The notes below the pieces were generated by a model. The model made no database searches. It saw only the letters and a list, made by a program, of their open reading frames with translations, and was not told the DNA's origin. Positions 1-12,523 of a stretch of 64,000 nt of DNA are shown here, piece by piece. Positions within the stretch are counted from its first letter, which is position 1. Every line of letters begins with the position of its first letter. Source of the stretch: Hofstenia miamia (taxonomy: Eukaryota; Xenacoelomorpha; Acoela). Where the stretch lies: assembly GCA_004352715.1 (NCBI GenBank), contig SCFE01000049.1:1174533-1238532 (forward strand), read 5' to 3'. The position numbers were made by a program, and so were the translations under genes.

Positions 1-1
1 T

Positions 2-193
2 TCTCCTATCAAACTTTCTGCTTCAGGCATTATTAACAAAGTATTTGAAAACCCATTATTACCAGAATCAGCTAAGTTTTGGGATTTTCGAAAAAATATA
101 AAAATTTGTTCGGTTATTGATGTATTACTTTGTCTGATTTTGAGTATTTACTATTATTTACTTGTTGATTCAATTACAGTCAAATTTAGATAA
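2..193 (+). CDS. Possible 3' end of a gene, cut by the window edge
   Basis: An open frame runs from the left edge to a TAA at 191-193, about 63 codons. It contains a hydrophobic stretch (VIDVLLCLILSIYYYLLV) that could be a membrane segment, followed by a short polar tail. There is no start codon and no recognised domain. It could be a last exon, a transposon fragment or chance; AT-rich DNA gives hydrophobic frames easily. Confidence 0.2.
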   Translation, partial: SPIKLSASGIINKVFENPLLPESAKFWDFRKNIKICSVIDVLLCLILSIYYYLLVDSITVKFR

Positions 194-1229
194 AGCAGTA
201 TTGTTATAAATGAAACCTCTATAAAATTGAATCGTTTTGCCGTTTTGTTGTGGTGCATTATGTAAAATCAACGTAAAACAGACGGAGACTGCCATAAAAT
301 TTATACAAATGATTAGTTTTATTTTATGATTTAAAATCTACAAGTATTTCGCAAAAAACGGTTTCTCCTACTAAACATTAATAGTAATTTTTCAATATTT
401 TATGGAAAATTGGATACTACTCCAATAAAATTGAATAATTGACAAATTACCTATGAAATTATCTTTAAACTCTTCTTTGGATGATCCATAGCCTTAAAAA
501 ACAATTAAAAAATGTTATATCTTTTAATACTAAGTTAAAAACCGACTTCGTAACGATATACCGCTGTAAAATGTCATTTATTGCAATGGTTTGCCGTAAA
601 ATAACTCACATTACCGTGGTTCGCAATGGAAATTTTTTCTCTATGGTCTAGACATTTTTACAAAAGCTGTACCACCCTCATCCCTAACTGTTGCCCGACC
701 CTTTTTGAATTTACAAGAGTGATTCAGGGTGACCACTTGGTGTCTTTTAAGAGACCAGTCTCCTTAAGTCTCTTTTTTGGTTTCTTAAATTTCAAAAGTC
801 TTTTTTTTAAGAGAACACCTATTTCAAAGTTGCCATGCTGTCAGGGCTTTCAGGCAAAATTAAGCTCCGAATAAATAGGCCTTGGCAGATTTGACCTCTC
901 TTCTAGGCAAATTTATCCCCATTGGACAACGTCTTAATTGGGCCAAGTACTGCACTGGCTTAAATGAAATGGATTTAATAAAAGATCAAGAAGTCCATAT
1001 TGTTGAACGCCACTTCATTGCTTTTTTATAATGCTGTATAACACTTAATTTTGTGTTGAATAATATGCAAACCGAGATATATTCTTTCTAGGTTTTTATA
1101 TGGTGTCACATTTCATATTACCATGACAAGGAAAAAGCATTGCAACCCTGTCTTTTATTATCTTGTATTGTATTTTATTGTCTTTTTTTGCTTTGAAATT
1201 TTTGTCAATTTTATTAATGCGATGTTTTG
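194..1229. other. No gene seen; AT-rich
   Basis: I see no splice-bounded coding exon or repeat structure. A short frame at 626-874 reads as low-complexity translation with no domain. Confidence 0.4.
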
Positions 1230-3230
1230 TATTTCATTTTCAGCTTACAAGTTTTTGTTTTGGTTTCGGATGGGTCGATGCAAAGCCACCAAAAGTTTAA
1301 TAGCAAATTTTGAATGGGCCGTCATTATCCCAAGTGGCCAGCATCAAGCGAAATATCACTGTGATTGAAAAACTATCAACTTTGGAATTGGAACTTCTGC
1401 TTTGAAAAAACACGAAGACTATTAATAGCAGATTTTTCTGAGCTACAAGAAAGAGTGGAATCATTGCAATCAAGAGTGTCACACATTGCAACTGGGGTTA
1501 AAAAAGTTACAATCCTGCATGTTCTGAACTCAGTGGCTACTGCAGCATGAACGGAGGACTCCATGCAAAGATGTTTCCACACTCTTTTCTCACAAAATAA
1601 ACTGCGCAAGAACCAAGGCCATATATTTGGCAGTCCACAGCTTTGCACCATTTGTAAAAGCCCAAATTGCCCAAATTGTTTGATTTACTTGTAGACGAAA
1701 CAATTCACAACCAGAAAAATCGATTGAAATTTTGGATCATTTATCTCACAAAGTCGCAAGTCTCACTACCTGTCAACAATAGATGTGGAAGGTAAGCTTG
1801 ATGTCTGAAACTTCATGCTGTCTGCTAATCGAATTAAATCAGTTGATGATGTAAAACTTTGATGCAGAAACTGTATTTGATTCAACTTGTGAAGTATTCC
1901 AGCAGAACAATTTCACAATGTGTCACCTATTTTATATCATGACAGACAACTGCAGCGTCATTAGCGGAAGCCAGAGTGGCTTTCGGGCTCTGCTGAAGCA
2001 CAAATTAGAGCATTTGATAAATTCGCTGACCTTTTGAAATTGATTTATCCATTCTCTAGTTTTCTCAGTTGCACTGCAAAATCCCAGTCAATTATGATAC
2101 AGTACATTGATTTTCTGGATGTGATCAATTTTCATTCCTTCTCTTCAGTCAGATTTCTCACTTTATCAATCACTAGTTGCCTTTTCAATTCATTCTCAAT
2201 CGTGAAAAAGCTGATACCAATTTCCAGTAACAGTAATTTGAAGGTCTGTTTCAATCTAGTAAAACATCTATAAATTCATCTGGACCAGGTTGTTGTACAT
2301 GTAAAGCCGATTTATGTATTGACAAAGATAACTCAAGATCCGAAGTTAATGGTTTATGAATAGCTCAATAATCTCTTACAAGCTACAACCCAACGGGCAA
2401 CAAGAATAGAAATTTCATTCAATGTTTCAGCAAAGAACTATGTGTCCAAGCTGTACATGGATGACCTGCAAAGTGAAAAAGAATTACCTTGAATCTTTGT
2501 GCTAAACAAAAGCCAATTAGAACATTCCAACCTCTCTATTGCTTCAGAGAAATTGTGTGAGCTATCAAAAGATGATGAAAAATATATTGTACAACCGTGG
2601 AACTTGCACAATGAGTTTCAGTTCAAGTATGTCTTAGAGTGATTTGCGCCATTTTTCCGGTCAACTCTGATGAGATCTATTTACCTTTTACTTCTGTATC
2701 AGAAACAAAATTGAAGAACCTTGCTTTTTTTTTGTAAACTCCGTGCTTCTGATATTCTTGATGATTTTATATCATTTAGAATGAGGTTGAATATTGAAAA
2801 TAAAGTGAAAAATTTGAGTTGCCACTTCACTGATTTCAAAATTTACAGGCCTATTTTGATTGGATTGATAAAATCTTAGATGCTAGTCTCTACACATAAC
2901 ATGATTGTAGAATCTGGATTTCAATTTATTAAAACCACGGAAACAAGCTACCAGAGAATGACAATGGAAACCTTTGATGTGCTGAGAACAATTCAAAACT
3001 TTTGGAGCAGAGAAGACTTTGAAAGCCGACCAATTCCCAATGACCTCATTGCCTCAGTTCACACCGCCAGCCAGCGTAATCGGGACAATCAAAAGAGCAG
3101 CCGATGGAAAATTCAAGAAAAATATCTCATGCTGAAGAATTCAGAAGTGAACTTCATGTTTTTAAGCGAAAGCTGACTATTGCTGTTCAAGCAGAGCTAA
3201 ATGAAATAAAAGCAAAACTTGGATAAGCTA
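1230..3230 (+). pseudogene. Decayed hAT-like transposase (or derived gene) relic
   Basis: Coding-like fragments occur in shifting plus-strand frames, broken by many stops and frameshifts. One fragment near 1675-1770 reads LFDLLVDETIHNQKN, resembling the first catalytic Asp block (DET) of hAT-type transposases. A second near 1938-2010 reads MTDNCSVISGSQSGF, resembling the second Asp block (TDN). The last fragment (2880-3176) is the longest clean frame and includes the coding-like stretch DFESRPIPNDLIASV. The order and spacing fit a hAT-like transposase or a domesticated relative (ZBED/SCAND3-like). I see no BED zinc finger and did not identify terminal repeats. Family assignment is inference from short motifs; an unrelated dead gene is possible. 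Confidence 0.4.
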
Positions 3231-3393
3231 AGAAATTGGGTGTGGCAAACCCAGCTTCGTTTTAGAGTTTTCATTTTGAATCAATTCCTTGTCAGAATAC
3301 TTATCAGTTACGTGTTTGAAACGTGTATCTTCTTATGTTTGTTGAATTCATATTTTTTCTCCTATTTTATTAGTTTAGATTACGATCATGTAT

Positions 3394-3477
<84 letters not shown>
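3394..3477. repeat. (TTAC)n microsatellite
   Basis: About 21 uninterrupted copies of a 4-base ACTT/TTAC unit. One reading frame through it gives a meaningless LLTY repeat. Confidence 0.97.
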
Positions 3478-4550
3478 GGCATCCCACCTGTTAGCGAGCT
3501 TGGGCTTCCTCTTCTGCTATTGTCCTCCACTGATTTCTGTGTTTTCCCCTAAAAATTATCAAAACGTTGAGGCCCGGCATTGGCTGAAACGCTAAAAAAC
3601 GTATTTTCTCATAGGTCTGTTTTTGCAACCCAAGTGTGGTCACCCTGGACTGATTGCACATTTTGAGAGCCTGAATATTTATTTTAATGTTGTTTGCTGT
3701 ACAGTATTAGTTTTACGATCGTGATATTTTGAAAAACCAGTATTGAACACACGTGAAAAATTTTTCCAATAAAAATTCATCCAAATTGGATAAGTTTATA
3801 AGTTTATTGAAAATGTAGTTTGAGATCATTTTCTTATTTTTAATTAGAAATCTAGTGCAAACAGGGGCTGATGTTATTCTCATAATCTATGAAAATAGAT
3901 TTCATTTGCTTAATGTACAAAAAATCTGTGTTTTGTAGGAAATTTTTCGTTCTTCATGTCTTCTGAACTAAAAACTAGTTTTAATAGCTCTTTGCAATAC
4001 TGCTTACCTGAGCTCGAAAAAACTTTACAGGATGAATTGGCATTTATTGTGGTAAATTTTGCACCTCAACAGAGCCCATAGCTAGTCTTATATGAAGAAT
4101 TTTTCAATTTTTGTAATTAGAAATCATCAAGAACTTTAACTTTCAAAATTTTATTATTGTTTGTATAATAACCTTTCATTAGTATTGGGAAAAATAGAAG
4201 GATGTTGTCAATCTCAATTTACAGTTATTCCTCGACTGTCAATCTTAGCTCTTGCTGTTATGAAAACTAAATATCATTTTGGATGAAATAAAATGCAGCC
4301 ATTGCTGCACACCTACGTTTTTTGCATGTAGAACTTTTAATCACAAAAGTTCTCTAGTTAATGCTGTTGTTGAAAAAACTTTGTTAACATATCTCAGCCT
4401 ATATAGATTTTCAAGAATTTTGTTTTTACATGCCTGGTGATTTGTCTACATTTTGAACATCCCTTGTGTAGAATGATTTATAGTGTAATTCGCCTCTTGT
4501 AGAACTTATATCTTAAATTTCAGTTTTCTGCATAATTTTGTTTATATTAG
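3478..4550. other. Upstream or intronic DNA of the FN3 gene
   Basis: No FN3-like or other exon recognised. Because the exon at 4551 begins in phase 1, this stretch must be an intron of the FN3 gene, with further 5' exons to the left or outside the window. Confidence 0.4.
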
Positions 4551-7500
4551 GACCATCAATTCCCACATGGAGTGCCCACGTCGATTTCAACTCCACGCAA
4601 TTGAATCTAAACTTCGCCACCGTAGATAACTTAGCTGATGTCGTGATCTCAATAACTAGAGATTCTTCAGTAGTTTTTAAGGATGTTTCTTCTCCTTTTG
4701 AAGATAGTGGTCTGCAGCCAGGATCACGCCACTGCTATACTCTTGTTTCAAGAGCCAATAACGTGTCGAGCTTCACTTCTGCACAATACTGCGCATGTGC
4801 AAGTAGGATTTACACTCTTTAACCATCTCTTCCTCCATACCTTCATGAAATGATTATTAATGATAACTTTTTTAGTTGCAATGACTCCTGAACTTAAGGT
4901 AGAATCTCCAGACACATCCACGTTGGTGATTTCATGGGAAATGAGCGGCGCATACGATCACGTTGAGTATAACGACGGTTCAACTACTCAACAGTACACC
5001 AGTGATGTCACATCAGTAACTCAAGGATCGCTCTCCGCTGCCACCTGCGTTACACTTTCAGTGACTGCAATAGCAAAACATACCTGTCTCAATGCTGCGG
5101 GAGTCCAATATGATGCAGATAGCTTACCAGCAACACTATCTGGTCAACACTGCACTGGTATGTTCAATTTCAACTTTTATTTCATTGCATTAAAATTAAT
5201 ACTTAGCAAATACACTTCAATTTATAAAAAATGATATTTTGAAAGATTTTAAAATTTATTCAATGTCATTTCTATGGCTCCTTCGTTTATCTATGGCACT
5301 GTATCTGTATAACCAAGGGCCACAAAAATTGTGTGATTGATAAAAGTGAAAAATTTTGAAATATTTATTTTCATTGAAAACCATTAAATTTTGACTTATT
5401 ATGATATATATTGCAATTTTAAACTGTTCAGGCTTGGTTAGAGCTCTTTGACATTATTACATAAGAATATATAGCAGGTTGAAAAATGGTTTGTTCACAT
5501 GGATTTTTTGTTCACAAGAAATTTTAAAAATTGGTTTCTATGACATAAGCCATTGAAAATGATATCTTTGTATAAGTTTTGAATTTTACATTTGAAATTT
5601 TTATATAGCAAAGTGGGGGGTTCACTTTCAACCTTTATTTCCTATTAGTCTATAAAATAATGCGTATAATTTATAAATTTAAGCAATTGTAGTTTCTATT
5701 GGTAAATGAGTTAATACCATTAGTAGAGATTAAACTTGTCAACAAACTGGGTTTGTGACGAGCCAAGCCGAGCTGAGCTGAGCGGGACTAAGGTTGAGCA
5801 CTGCATTGGACATACAATGTCGATTTTCAGGTAAAATTCTAACTCATTACCCATAATATGGTCACTCTCTATTAACCTGGTCCTACAAAACATTCTTCTT
5901 GTGTCCTTCAAAATATGATTTTTATGTTCCATATTGCCTTATTTTAAATACGATTAAATGATATTAAGAACTCTGCAAAAATAGTGCAAAATTGTTTAAA
6001 GAAGCTATCGAGCTAATTCGAGCCTCATTCAAATGTTCTCTTTGGCGAAAATATTCAAAATGAAAACGAGCCGAGCTGAGCCAAGCTTTAAAATTTCGGC
6101 TCATTGACAAGAAATAGAATCGACTAAATGTTTGCAACATTTTTTAGTTTTTTCTTCCATGCCTATTTACTTGTTTAACATAAATCTAAATATATAAACT
6201 TTTAAACTGAAAACGAGCAATTAAGCGATTGGCCAATCACAATGAAGCAAAAGCGATCAGCCAATCACAATGAAGCAAAAGCGATCATTCAATCGAGTTA
6301 GACGAAAAAGCTATGATATTTAATAAAATGATGACATTTAGGAAAATGCACATTCTATATTATTTATTAGCCAAATGCAATCATTTATAGGAGGGGCTCA
6401 AACCTGCTTCCGTAAGGATCGAACTCCCTAGCCCCAAGCCTACTGCCCTGTATGACAAGTTTATTATATTAAGGTTAACAATGCAAATTGAATTTTAAAA
6501 GAAATGAATTAGCATTGTTGACGGACTAAAGTGGATATGCGCATATATCGTCAATTCATTATGCGTATTTTCCAATCAAATTCATAGTGTAGTGCTTATG
6601 GGCCTCTATTAGGCAAAGACACTGTACTATTAGTGGCGTAAATGAAAAATAATTTGGGACCAATTCCAACTCTGGTTTCGCCAAATCGAGTTGAAACTAA
6701 AGAAATCGAAAGTTATGTGTGATCATGGTTTTATTAAATTACTATGCTACTAACTATACGTTGGGAATTGTGAGGCTGACCTACATGTAAACATGAAAGC
6801 GACAATCAGTAATTGTTAAATGAATAAAATACACTTCCTCGGAATGAATTTAATATATATATATATATATNNNNNNNNNNNNNNNNNNNNNNNNNNNNNN
6901 NNNNNNNNNNNNNNNNNNNNNNNNNNNNNNNNNNNNNNNNNNNNNNNNNNNNNNNNNNNNNNNNNNNNNNNNNNNNNNNNNNNNNNNNNNNNNNNNNNNN
7001 NNNNNNNNNNNNNNNNNNNNNNNNNNNNNNNNNNNNNNNNNNNNNNNNNNNNNNNNNNNNNNNNNNNNNNNNNNNNNNNNNNNNNNNNNNNNNNNNNNNN
7101 NNNNNNNNNNNNNNNNNNNNNNNNNNNNNNNNNNNNNNNNNNNNNNNNNNNNNNNNNNNNNNNNNNNNNNNNNNNNNNNNNNNNNNNNNNNNNNNNNNNN
7201 NNNNNNNNNNNNNNNNNNNNNNNNNNNNNNNNNNNNNNNNNNNNNNNNNNNNNNNNNNNNNNNNNNNNNNNNNNNNNNNNNNNNNNNNNNNNNNNNNNNN
7301 NNNNNNNNNNNNNNNNNNNNNNNNNNNNNNNNNNNNNNNNNNNNNNNNNNNNNNNNNNNNNNNNNNNNNNNNNNNNNNNNNNNNNNNNNNNNNNNNNNNN
7401 NNNNNNNNNNNNNNNNNNNNNNNNNNNNNNNNNNNNNNNNNNNNNNNNNNNNNNNNNNNNNNNNNNNNNNNNNNNNNNNNNNNNNNNNNNNNNNNNNNNN

Positions 7501-7786
7501 NNNNNNNNNNNNNNNNNNNNNNNNNNNNNNNNNNNNNNNNNNNNNNNNNNNNNNNNNNNNNNNNNNNNNNNNNNNNNNNNNNNNNNNNNNNNNNNNNNNN
7601 NNNNNNNNNNNNNNNNNNNNNNNNNNNNNNNNNNNNNNNNNNNNNNNNNNNNNNNNNNNNNNNNNNNNNNNNNNNNNNNNNNNNNNNNNNNNNNNNNNNN
7701 NNNNNNNNNNNNNNNNNNNNNNNNNNNNNNNNNNNNNNNNNNNNNNNNNNNNNNNNNNNNNNNNNNNNNNNNNNNNNNNNNNNNNN

Positions 7787-7820
<34 letters not shown>

Positions 7821-8794
7821 GGATTGACAATATTAGTCAAACATAGAACTAGACAATCCGCACCCAATCATACCCGAAAATGTAGTACCTGAACTCTACC
7901 AGAAACGTTGAATTTAAGTTAACTTTGTCTATCTTTCTCCAATCAAATGACCATTAACATCAATCATTTACTGACGGAGAAACAGCAATTGCATTCTTAT
8001 TACCTAACGTCTTGGATATTTCTCAGTTCAAGATGTGAATAACATCAATATTTTATAAATAATAAATCTAATCTTTGTACTCAAACCCGACATATATAGG
8101 GTTGTCAGATAAGTTTTTTCCAAACAAAGCAATATTGCTTATTCATACTGCATTTATTATACAAATTCAATGATAAGGCTGAACACATTTCTTTTGCAGC
8201 ATCTCTGGAGCTCAAACCTCGCTTCCAACAGTAGAAAATCAGTTTTCGGATGTCATTACGTTCAAGCTCCATCTTGATTTCAAATGCTCTATCTGCGAGT
8301 AATTGCTATTTCATTAAAAAAAATTCAAAACTGCATAGATATTTAGAATTAAAAGCATTCAAAAAGCTGCTATAACAAAATCTGCATCTATGTTTAGTCT
8401 GTTGCTATTTCAAATTTCAGTGTGAATGGTCCTATATTTCAAAAGATATAAAGGATTTTGTATGGGAAAAAACTTATCTGACAACCCTATATATATATAT
8501 ATATATATACATACATATATATTGCCAGAACAATTTTTAACAAAACTGAGCTTTGATGCTAACTATAAGATCTTTTACTAGCGAAAGCCTGCATATTATA
8601 ATAGATATATTATATCGTTTTTAGACACTCTGACAATTTTGGGTTTACCCTGGTTTGTCACAGTGGCCATCATTGTGGTTTGTGTGGTTGTTGTAGTTGC
8701 AATAGTTGCTGTTGTCATTTTCTTAATAATCAAGCTCCTTGCTGCCTCTCCAAAGCCTGTTCCTACCCATCATACGACAACATCCAAGAAGTAA
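4551..8794 (+). CDS. Type I membrane protein with FN3 repeats, 3' end (exons 4551-4802, 4876-5157, 8625-8794)
   Basis: Three exons join cleanly, all with phase-1 introns. Exon 4551-4802 follows TTATATTAG and ends before GTAGGA. Exon 4876-5157 follows TTTTTTAG and ends before GTATGT. Exon 8625-8794 follows CGTTTTTAG and ends at TAA. The first two each encode one fibronectin type III-like domain, with the LxPGxxxxY turn visible as LQPGSRHCYTL, and each ends in a Cys (YCAC, QHCT). Phase 1-1 domain exons are typical of shuffled extracellular FN3 modules. The last exon encodes a strongly hydrophobic segment (roughly VTVAIIVVCVVVVVAIVAVV) followed by about 22 residues rich in Thr, Pro and Lys. The product is probably a cell-surface adhesion or receptor protein with a very short cytoplasmic tail. 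The 5' exons and signal peptide are missing, and more exons may be hidden in the gap at 6871-7786. FN3 calls are by eye. Confidence 0.75.
5757..6095. repeat. Two clusters of GAGCY-type words
   Basis: Runs of AGCCGAGCTGAGC occur near 5757-5785 and again near 6065-6085, far more GC-rich than the surrounding intron. They probably mark a diverged interspersed element inside the FN3 gene intron. Confidence 0.5.
6225..6297. repeat. 28-bp tandem repeat, about 2.5 units
   Basis: Units begin at 6225, 6253 and 6281 with GCGAT and share CCAATCACAATGAAGCAAAA. The first two units contain a CCAAT word. Confidence 0.85.
6552..6660. repeat. Dispersed repeat, copy 1 (other copy near 39064-39160)
   Basis: Shares AAATTCATAGTGTAGTG and the following CTAT..AGGC/ACTRT words with 39064-39160. 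Two diverged copies of one interspersed family; no coding content seen. Confidence 0.5.
6851..7818. other. (TA)n tract containing a 916-base assembly gap
   Basis: N from 6871 to 7786, flanked on both sides by TA dinucleotides. The gap lies in the intron before the transmembrane exon of the FN3 gene, so one or more FN3 exons may be missing from the assembly. Confidence 0.95.
8097..8490. mobile_element. MITE with about 24-bp terminal inverted repeats
   Basis: The left end reads TAGGGTTGTCAGATAAGTTT and the right end is its inverse (AAACTTATCTGACAACCCTA). The match extends through TTTCC, giving near-perfect TIRs of about 24 bp. TA at each edge fits a Tc1/mariner-type target duplication. At about 390 bp there is no transposase frame. 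It sits in the intron just before the last exon of the FN3 gene. Confidence 0.85.
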
Positions 8795-9410
8795 AATCTT
8801 TGATTCTGATATATTTGAAAATGATTTAATATATACTCAGAAAAGAACAATTCATTTAAACGCAATTTATCAAACCATCAACTTTTGACATCAACTCTTA
8901 GAATCATATCAAATTAAAATGAGAACCTTGAGGTTAATATCACAGGATTTCTACTGTACATTAGAGGACTTATAAGTATTGATTTCAATGAGTTGGTATT
9001 TCAGCTTTAGAAATTGGTTCATATATATCATTTATGAGTCTATTGGTGACATAATTCTATGCTGTCTGTTTAATACAAATTGGAGATTTTTTCATTTCAT
9101 TGTTCTTATCAAATATGTAAAGATCATACGAAAAATCCACTAGCTTCTCAGATGAATTTATCCTAAATTTGTGAAAATACTGAAATTATCAAAATTGAAA
9201 TTTTGATTCAATCATTAATATTTTTTATTGTTTTCAAATCCATACTATATTTACATTTTATTTATTAATATTGTTTTGTTTTCTAATTCAATCCTTGCAT
9301 TTGATTGTATTTTAGTCTTTGGGAAGATCCAGGTCAGGATACCACTTACACTACTAATAATGCCTTTAATAAAAGAGCAATTCATAACCTTGGAAAATAT
9401 TGATCAGGGA

Positions 9411-10945
9411 CTCCTTGCCAACATAGTTTTTTTATGTTTTGTAAATAAGTTTGACTATTTGTTGTACACCTATTTTGACAAAATATTTTTGAATCATTTA
9501 TTTTTGTAAGCAACTATTAGTTTTAGTGGAAATGCATCTTTTGGATATGAGTTGATTTCATGAGAAGTTTGTATGTGAATTTGAATGTGTTTTAATGAAT
9601 TTGATTTTCATCAATTATTATTGATGTTTTTCATTATTTTGATTGTTTTCACTAGGTTTGACGGCTTTAGCGTTCATTAATTGTGCAATAATTACTAAAA
9701 AACAGATGTAAAATTTTTTAAATGTTTTTTTACAATTCAAAGCAATATATTTGCAAGCTATAAACTATAAAAAAAATCATAAATAATAAAAAATTAGTAG
9801 CAATTAATACAATAATATTTGCATTTTTATTTTTTTTTTAAATATTAAAAATTTATTTTAAATCAACGTTACATATATAATCTTGGTTGCAAATTATCAA
9901 TCTTAGTTAAAATAAACTTTACAATAATTAAAACTTGGGTACCAATCAACATTACTCATAATCAATTTAAGGAATTAAGAATTGTAGTTCTAAGGGACTG
10001 GTATACATCAATCTTCCTGGTTAATACAGAAGAAAGACATCATCAAGAGAACAAAAAATTTTAATTGTCCCTGCAACACAGGCGAAGTTAAACTGTTGAA
10101 GCAAAATAGACAGTCTTTGATAGAAAAAAGCATCAGATCGATGTTCCTTTGAGCTTTCAACAAGTTTATAAGTTTTTAATTGTAAGCTTGGTCTGCATAA
10201 AAATTGATGACTACTCCTTGTCAACATAGTTTTTTATGTTTTGTAAATATTTTTTTCTATTTGTTGTACACCTATTTTGACAAAATATTTTTGAATCATT
10301 TATTTTTGTAAGCAACTATTAGTTTTAGTGGAAATGCATCTTTTGGATATGAGTTGATTTCATGAGAAGTTTGTATGTGAATTTGAATGTGTTTTAATGA
10401 ATTTGATTTTCATCAATTATTATTGATGTTTTTCATTATTTTGATTGACACTTTTCACTAGGTTTGACGGCTTTAGCGTTCATTAATTGTGCAATAATTG
10501 CTAAAAAACGGATATGAAAAATTTTTAAATGTTTTTTTTACAATTCAAAGCAATATATTTGCAAGCTATAAACCATAACAAAATCTTAATAAGAACATGC
10601 AGAGATATATTTCGACTTACAAAGTCATCGTCAGTTTTACAAATTATTCCCTCTAAATTTACTAGATTTTACAATAATAATTATAATTTCTTAAATTTTA
10701 AAAAGTGGCAAATTTAATTTATAAATATAGTTTTCTTTTGTGTTTAAATTTGGTTGCAAGGATTTTATAAAAATACTCCCAATAATTTTTAAATTACTTG
10801 ATCGTGACGGCTGATGTAATATTTTTAAATGATTAGATATATATAACAAAATCATAAATAATAAAAAATAGTAACAATTTGTAGAGTAATAGTTGCATTT
10901 TTAATTTAAATTTGGTCTACATAGAAATTGATTAGTACTCTTTTC
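9411..10945. repeat. Tandem 0.75-0.8 kb AT-rich duplication
   Basis: A segment of about 365 bp (9411-9775) recurs at 10214-10585 with few differences. Shared words include GTTGTACACCTATTTTGACA and GGTTTGACGGCTTTAGCGTT. A block near 10180-10216 (TTGGTCTGCATAAAAATTGA) recurs at 10908-10941, and the AATCATAAATAATAAAAAAT block at 9777 recurs near 10851, so a third partial unit is present. No coding content is supported. Confidence 0.85.
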
Positions 10946-12279
10946 TTGTAGTTTTGAATATTTGTTTATGCAATTTTTTCTGCAACCTTAAATTAGAGGT
11001 CATAGTATTGAATATTTATGCAGTTTTTACAAAATATTTAGATCCATGGCTGCTTTTTATCATACACTTTTTTAAATATTTATCATTACGTTTGTTTCAA
11101 TTTAGAGAAAATAAATTTAATCTGCAAATTGCTTACTATCTTGATAAATAAAATATATGTGAGATGCAATTTAGAATTCGGAAATTTGGGTACATTCGCT
11201 ATGGCTTTAATAGACCAATTGCAGCAAAGAATCATTGCTTATTATTCCATATACATGGAAGCGCACATATTTAATTTGCATTTACATACAAACCCAATAA
11301 CTTAGAATTTTTAGCGGTGAATTAAAAATTGCAAATTTCCTTATTTTATTTGTTAAAAAATTTCTAAATTTTAGGCTTTCATTAAAGGAGACACCTAAGA
11401 ATGAAACTTTATGTGCAATAGGTAAACTTATATCATCCAATTTTCGAGATATGTTTTTAGTCCATTACTTTTCAAGAAATGTAGGAAATAATATATATAA
11501 TTTAGATTTTAAATTATTCAATTCAATCAACTAAAATTTTATGATTGAAAGATCAGTATTCAATAATTTTAATAACGTGACTTTGCTTTCATTGGTTACA
11601 TAGATGCATATATCATCAGCTTGTTGTTTTGTGCCAAACATAGATAGCAGGCAGTGTAAGAGCCTTTTCCATCACAGAATTACATTATACTATTGGGATT
11701 TTCAAGTTATAGCTAGAGATACATTTTTGGTATGATATTGACAGCAAATTAACCAGTAAAGTTCAAAATCTTTTAATATTGCCAGTAGAAAACTCTACCT
11801 AGCTGAGTAATGTTAGAGACAATTAATGAAAAAACCATGACCACACAGGTACTATGAATTTTCACTTTAAGGAATGAGGAATCCATGATATCAGAAGTTC
11901 TAATTTAGAAAACAAATCAAATCAGCATAATAACGTATGTTCATGATAAAAGAGTCAATTCACCATTTCAAAAAATTTGATAGCTAAAGCATGAAAAAAC
12001 TATTAGTGTTAGGTTTTTTTCTCTAAATTATTGATTTATGCATTTTAATTGATAGCAAAATTGGAAATATTTAGGTAAGAGACTGTTTTCAGAACAAATT
12101 TTGAAGGGCGACTTGCTTGTGCTGTTGGTGCCCATTGCAGATTTATCTCACAGACTCCAAATAGCATGCTTAGAATTCACACACATTAAGATTACTTACA
12201 AAGCAAAAAAAATTATCCCATTGGCTAGTAGGTCACCAGAAACATTCTATAGTGGTCCCTCTCAGTCGAAATATGCTGT
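10946..12279. other. No gene seen; AT-rich
   Basis: No supported exon, RNA gene or repeat pair. Short frames here have no domain and no splice context. Confidence 0.4.
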
Positions 12280-12523
12280 TAAATATAATTCAATAACAAA
12301 ACGATGATTTAAATGATGATGGCAGTGTTTTCCTCAATTCTGACTTAACTAATAAAAAACTCATTCCTTAATATAACTCATTTTATGCACATNTAAATAT
12401 AATTCAATAACAAAACGATGATTTTCTAACAGCTTGGATTTAAATGATGATGGCAGTGTTTTCCTCAATTCTGACTTAACTAATAAAAAACTCATTCCTT
12501 AATATAACTCATTTTATGCACAT
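12280..12523. repeat. Direct duplication around a single N, likely an assembly artefact
   Basis: 12280-12392 and 12394-12523 are the same sequence. The second copy has about 17 extra bases after ACGATGATT (TTCTAACAGCTTGGAT). The copies are separated by exactly one N. This looks like two haplotypes or reads joined end to end rather than a biological tandem repeat. Confidence 0.85.

Noticed and set aside
3394-3477. CRISPR-like regular repeat
   Set aside because: A simple 4-base microsatellite with no spacers, in an animal-type genome.
6820-7830. Long open frames on both strands
   Set aside because: They consist almost entirely of assembly N bases flanked by (TA)n.
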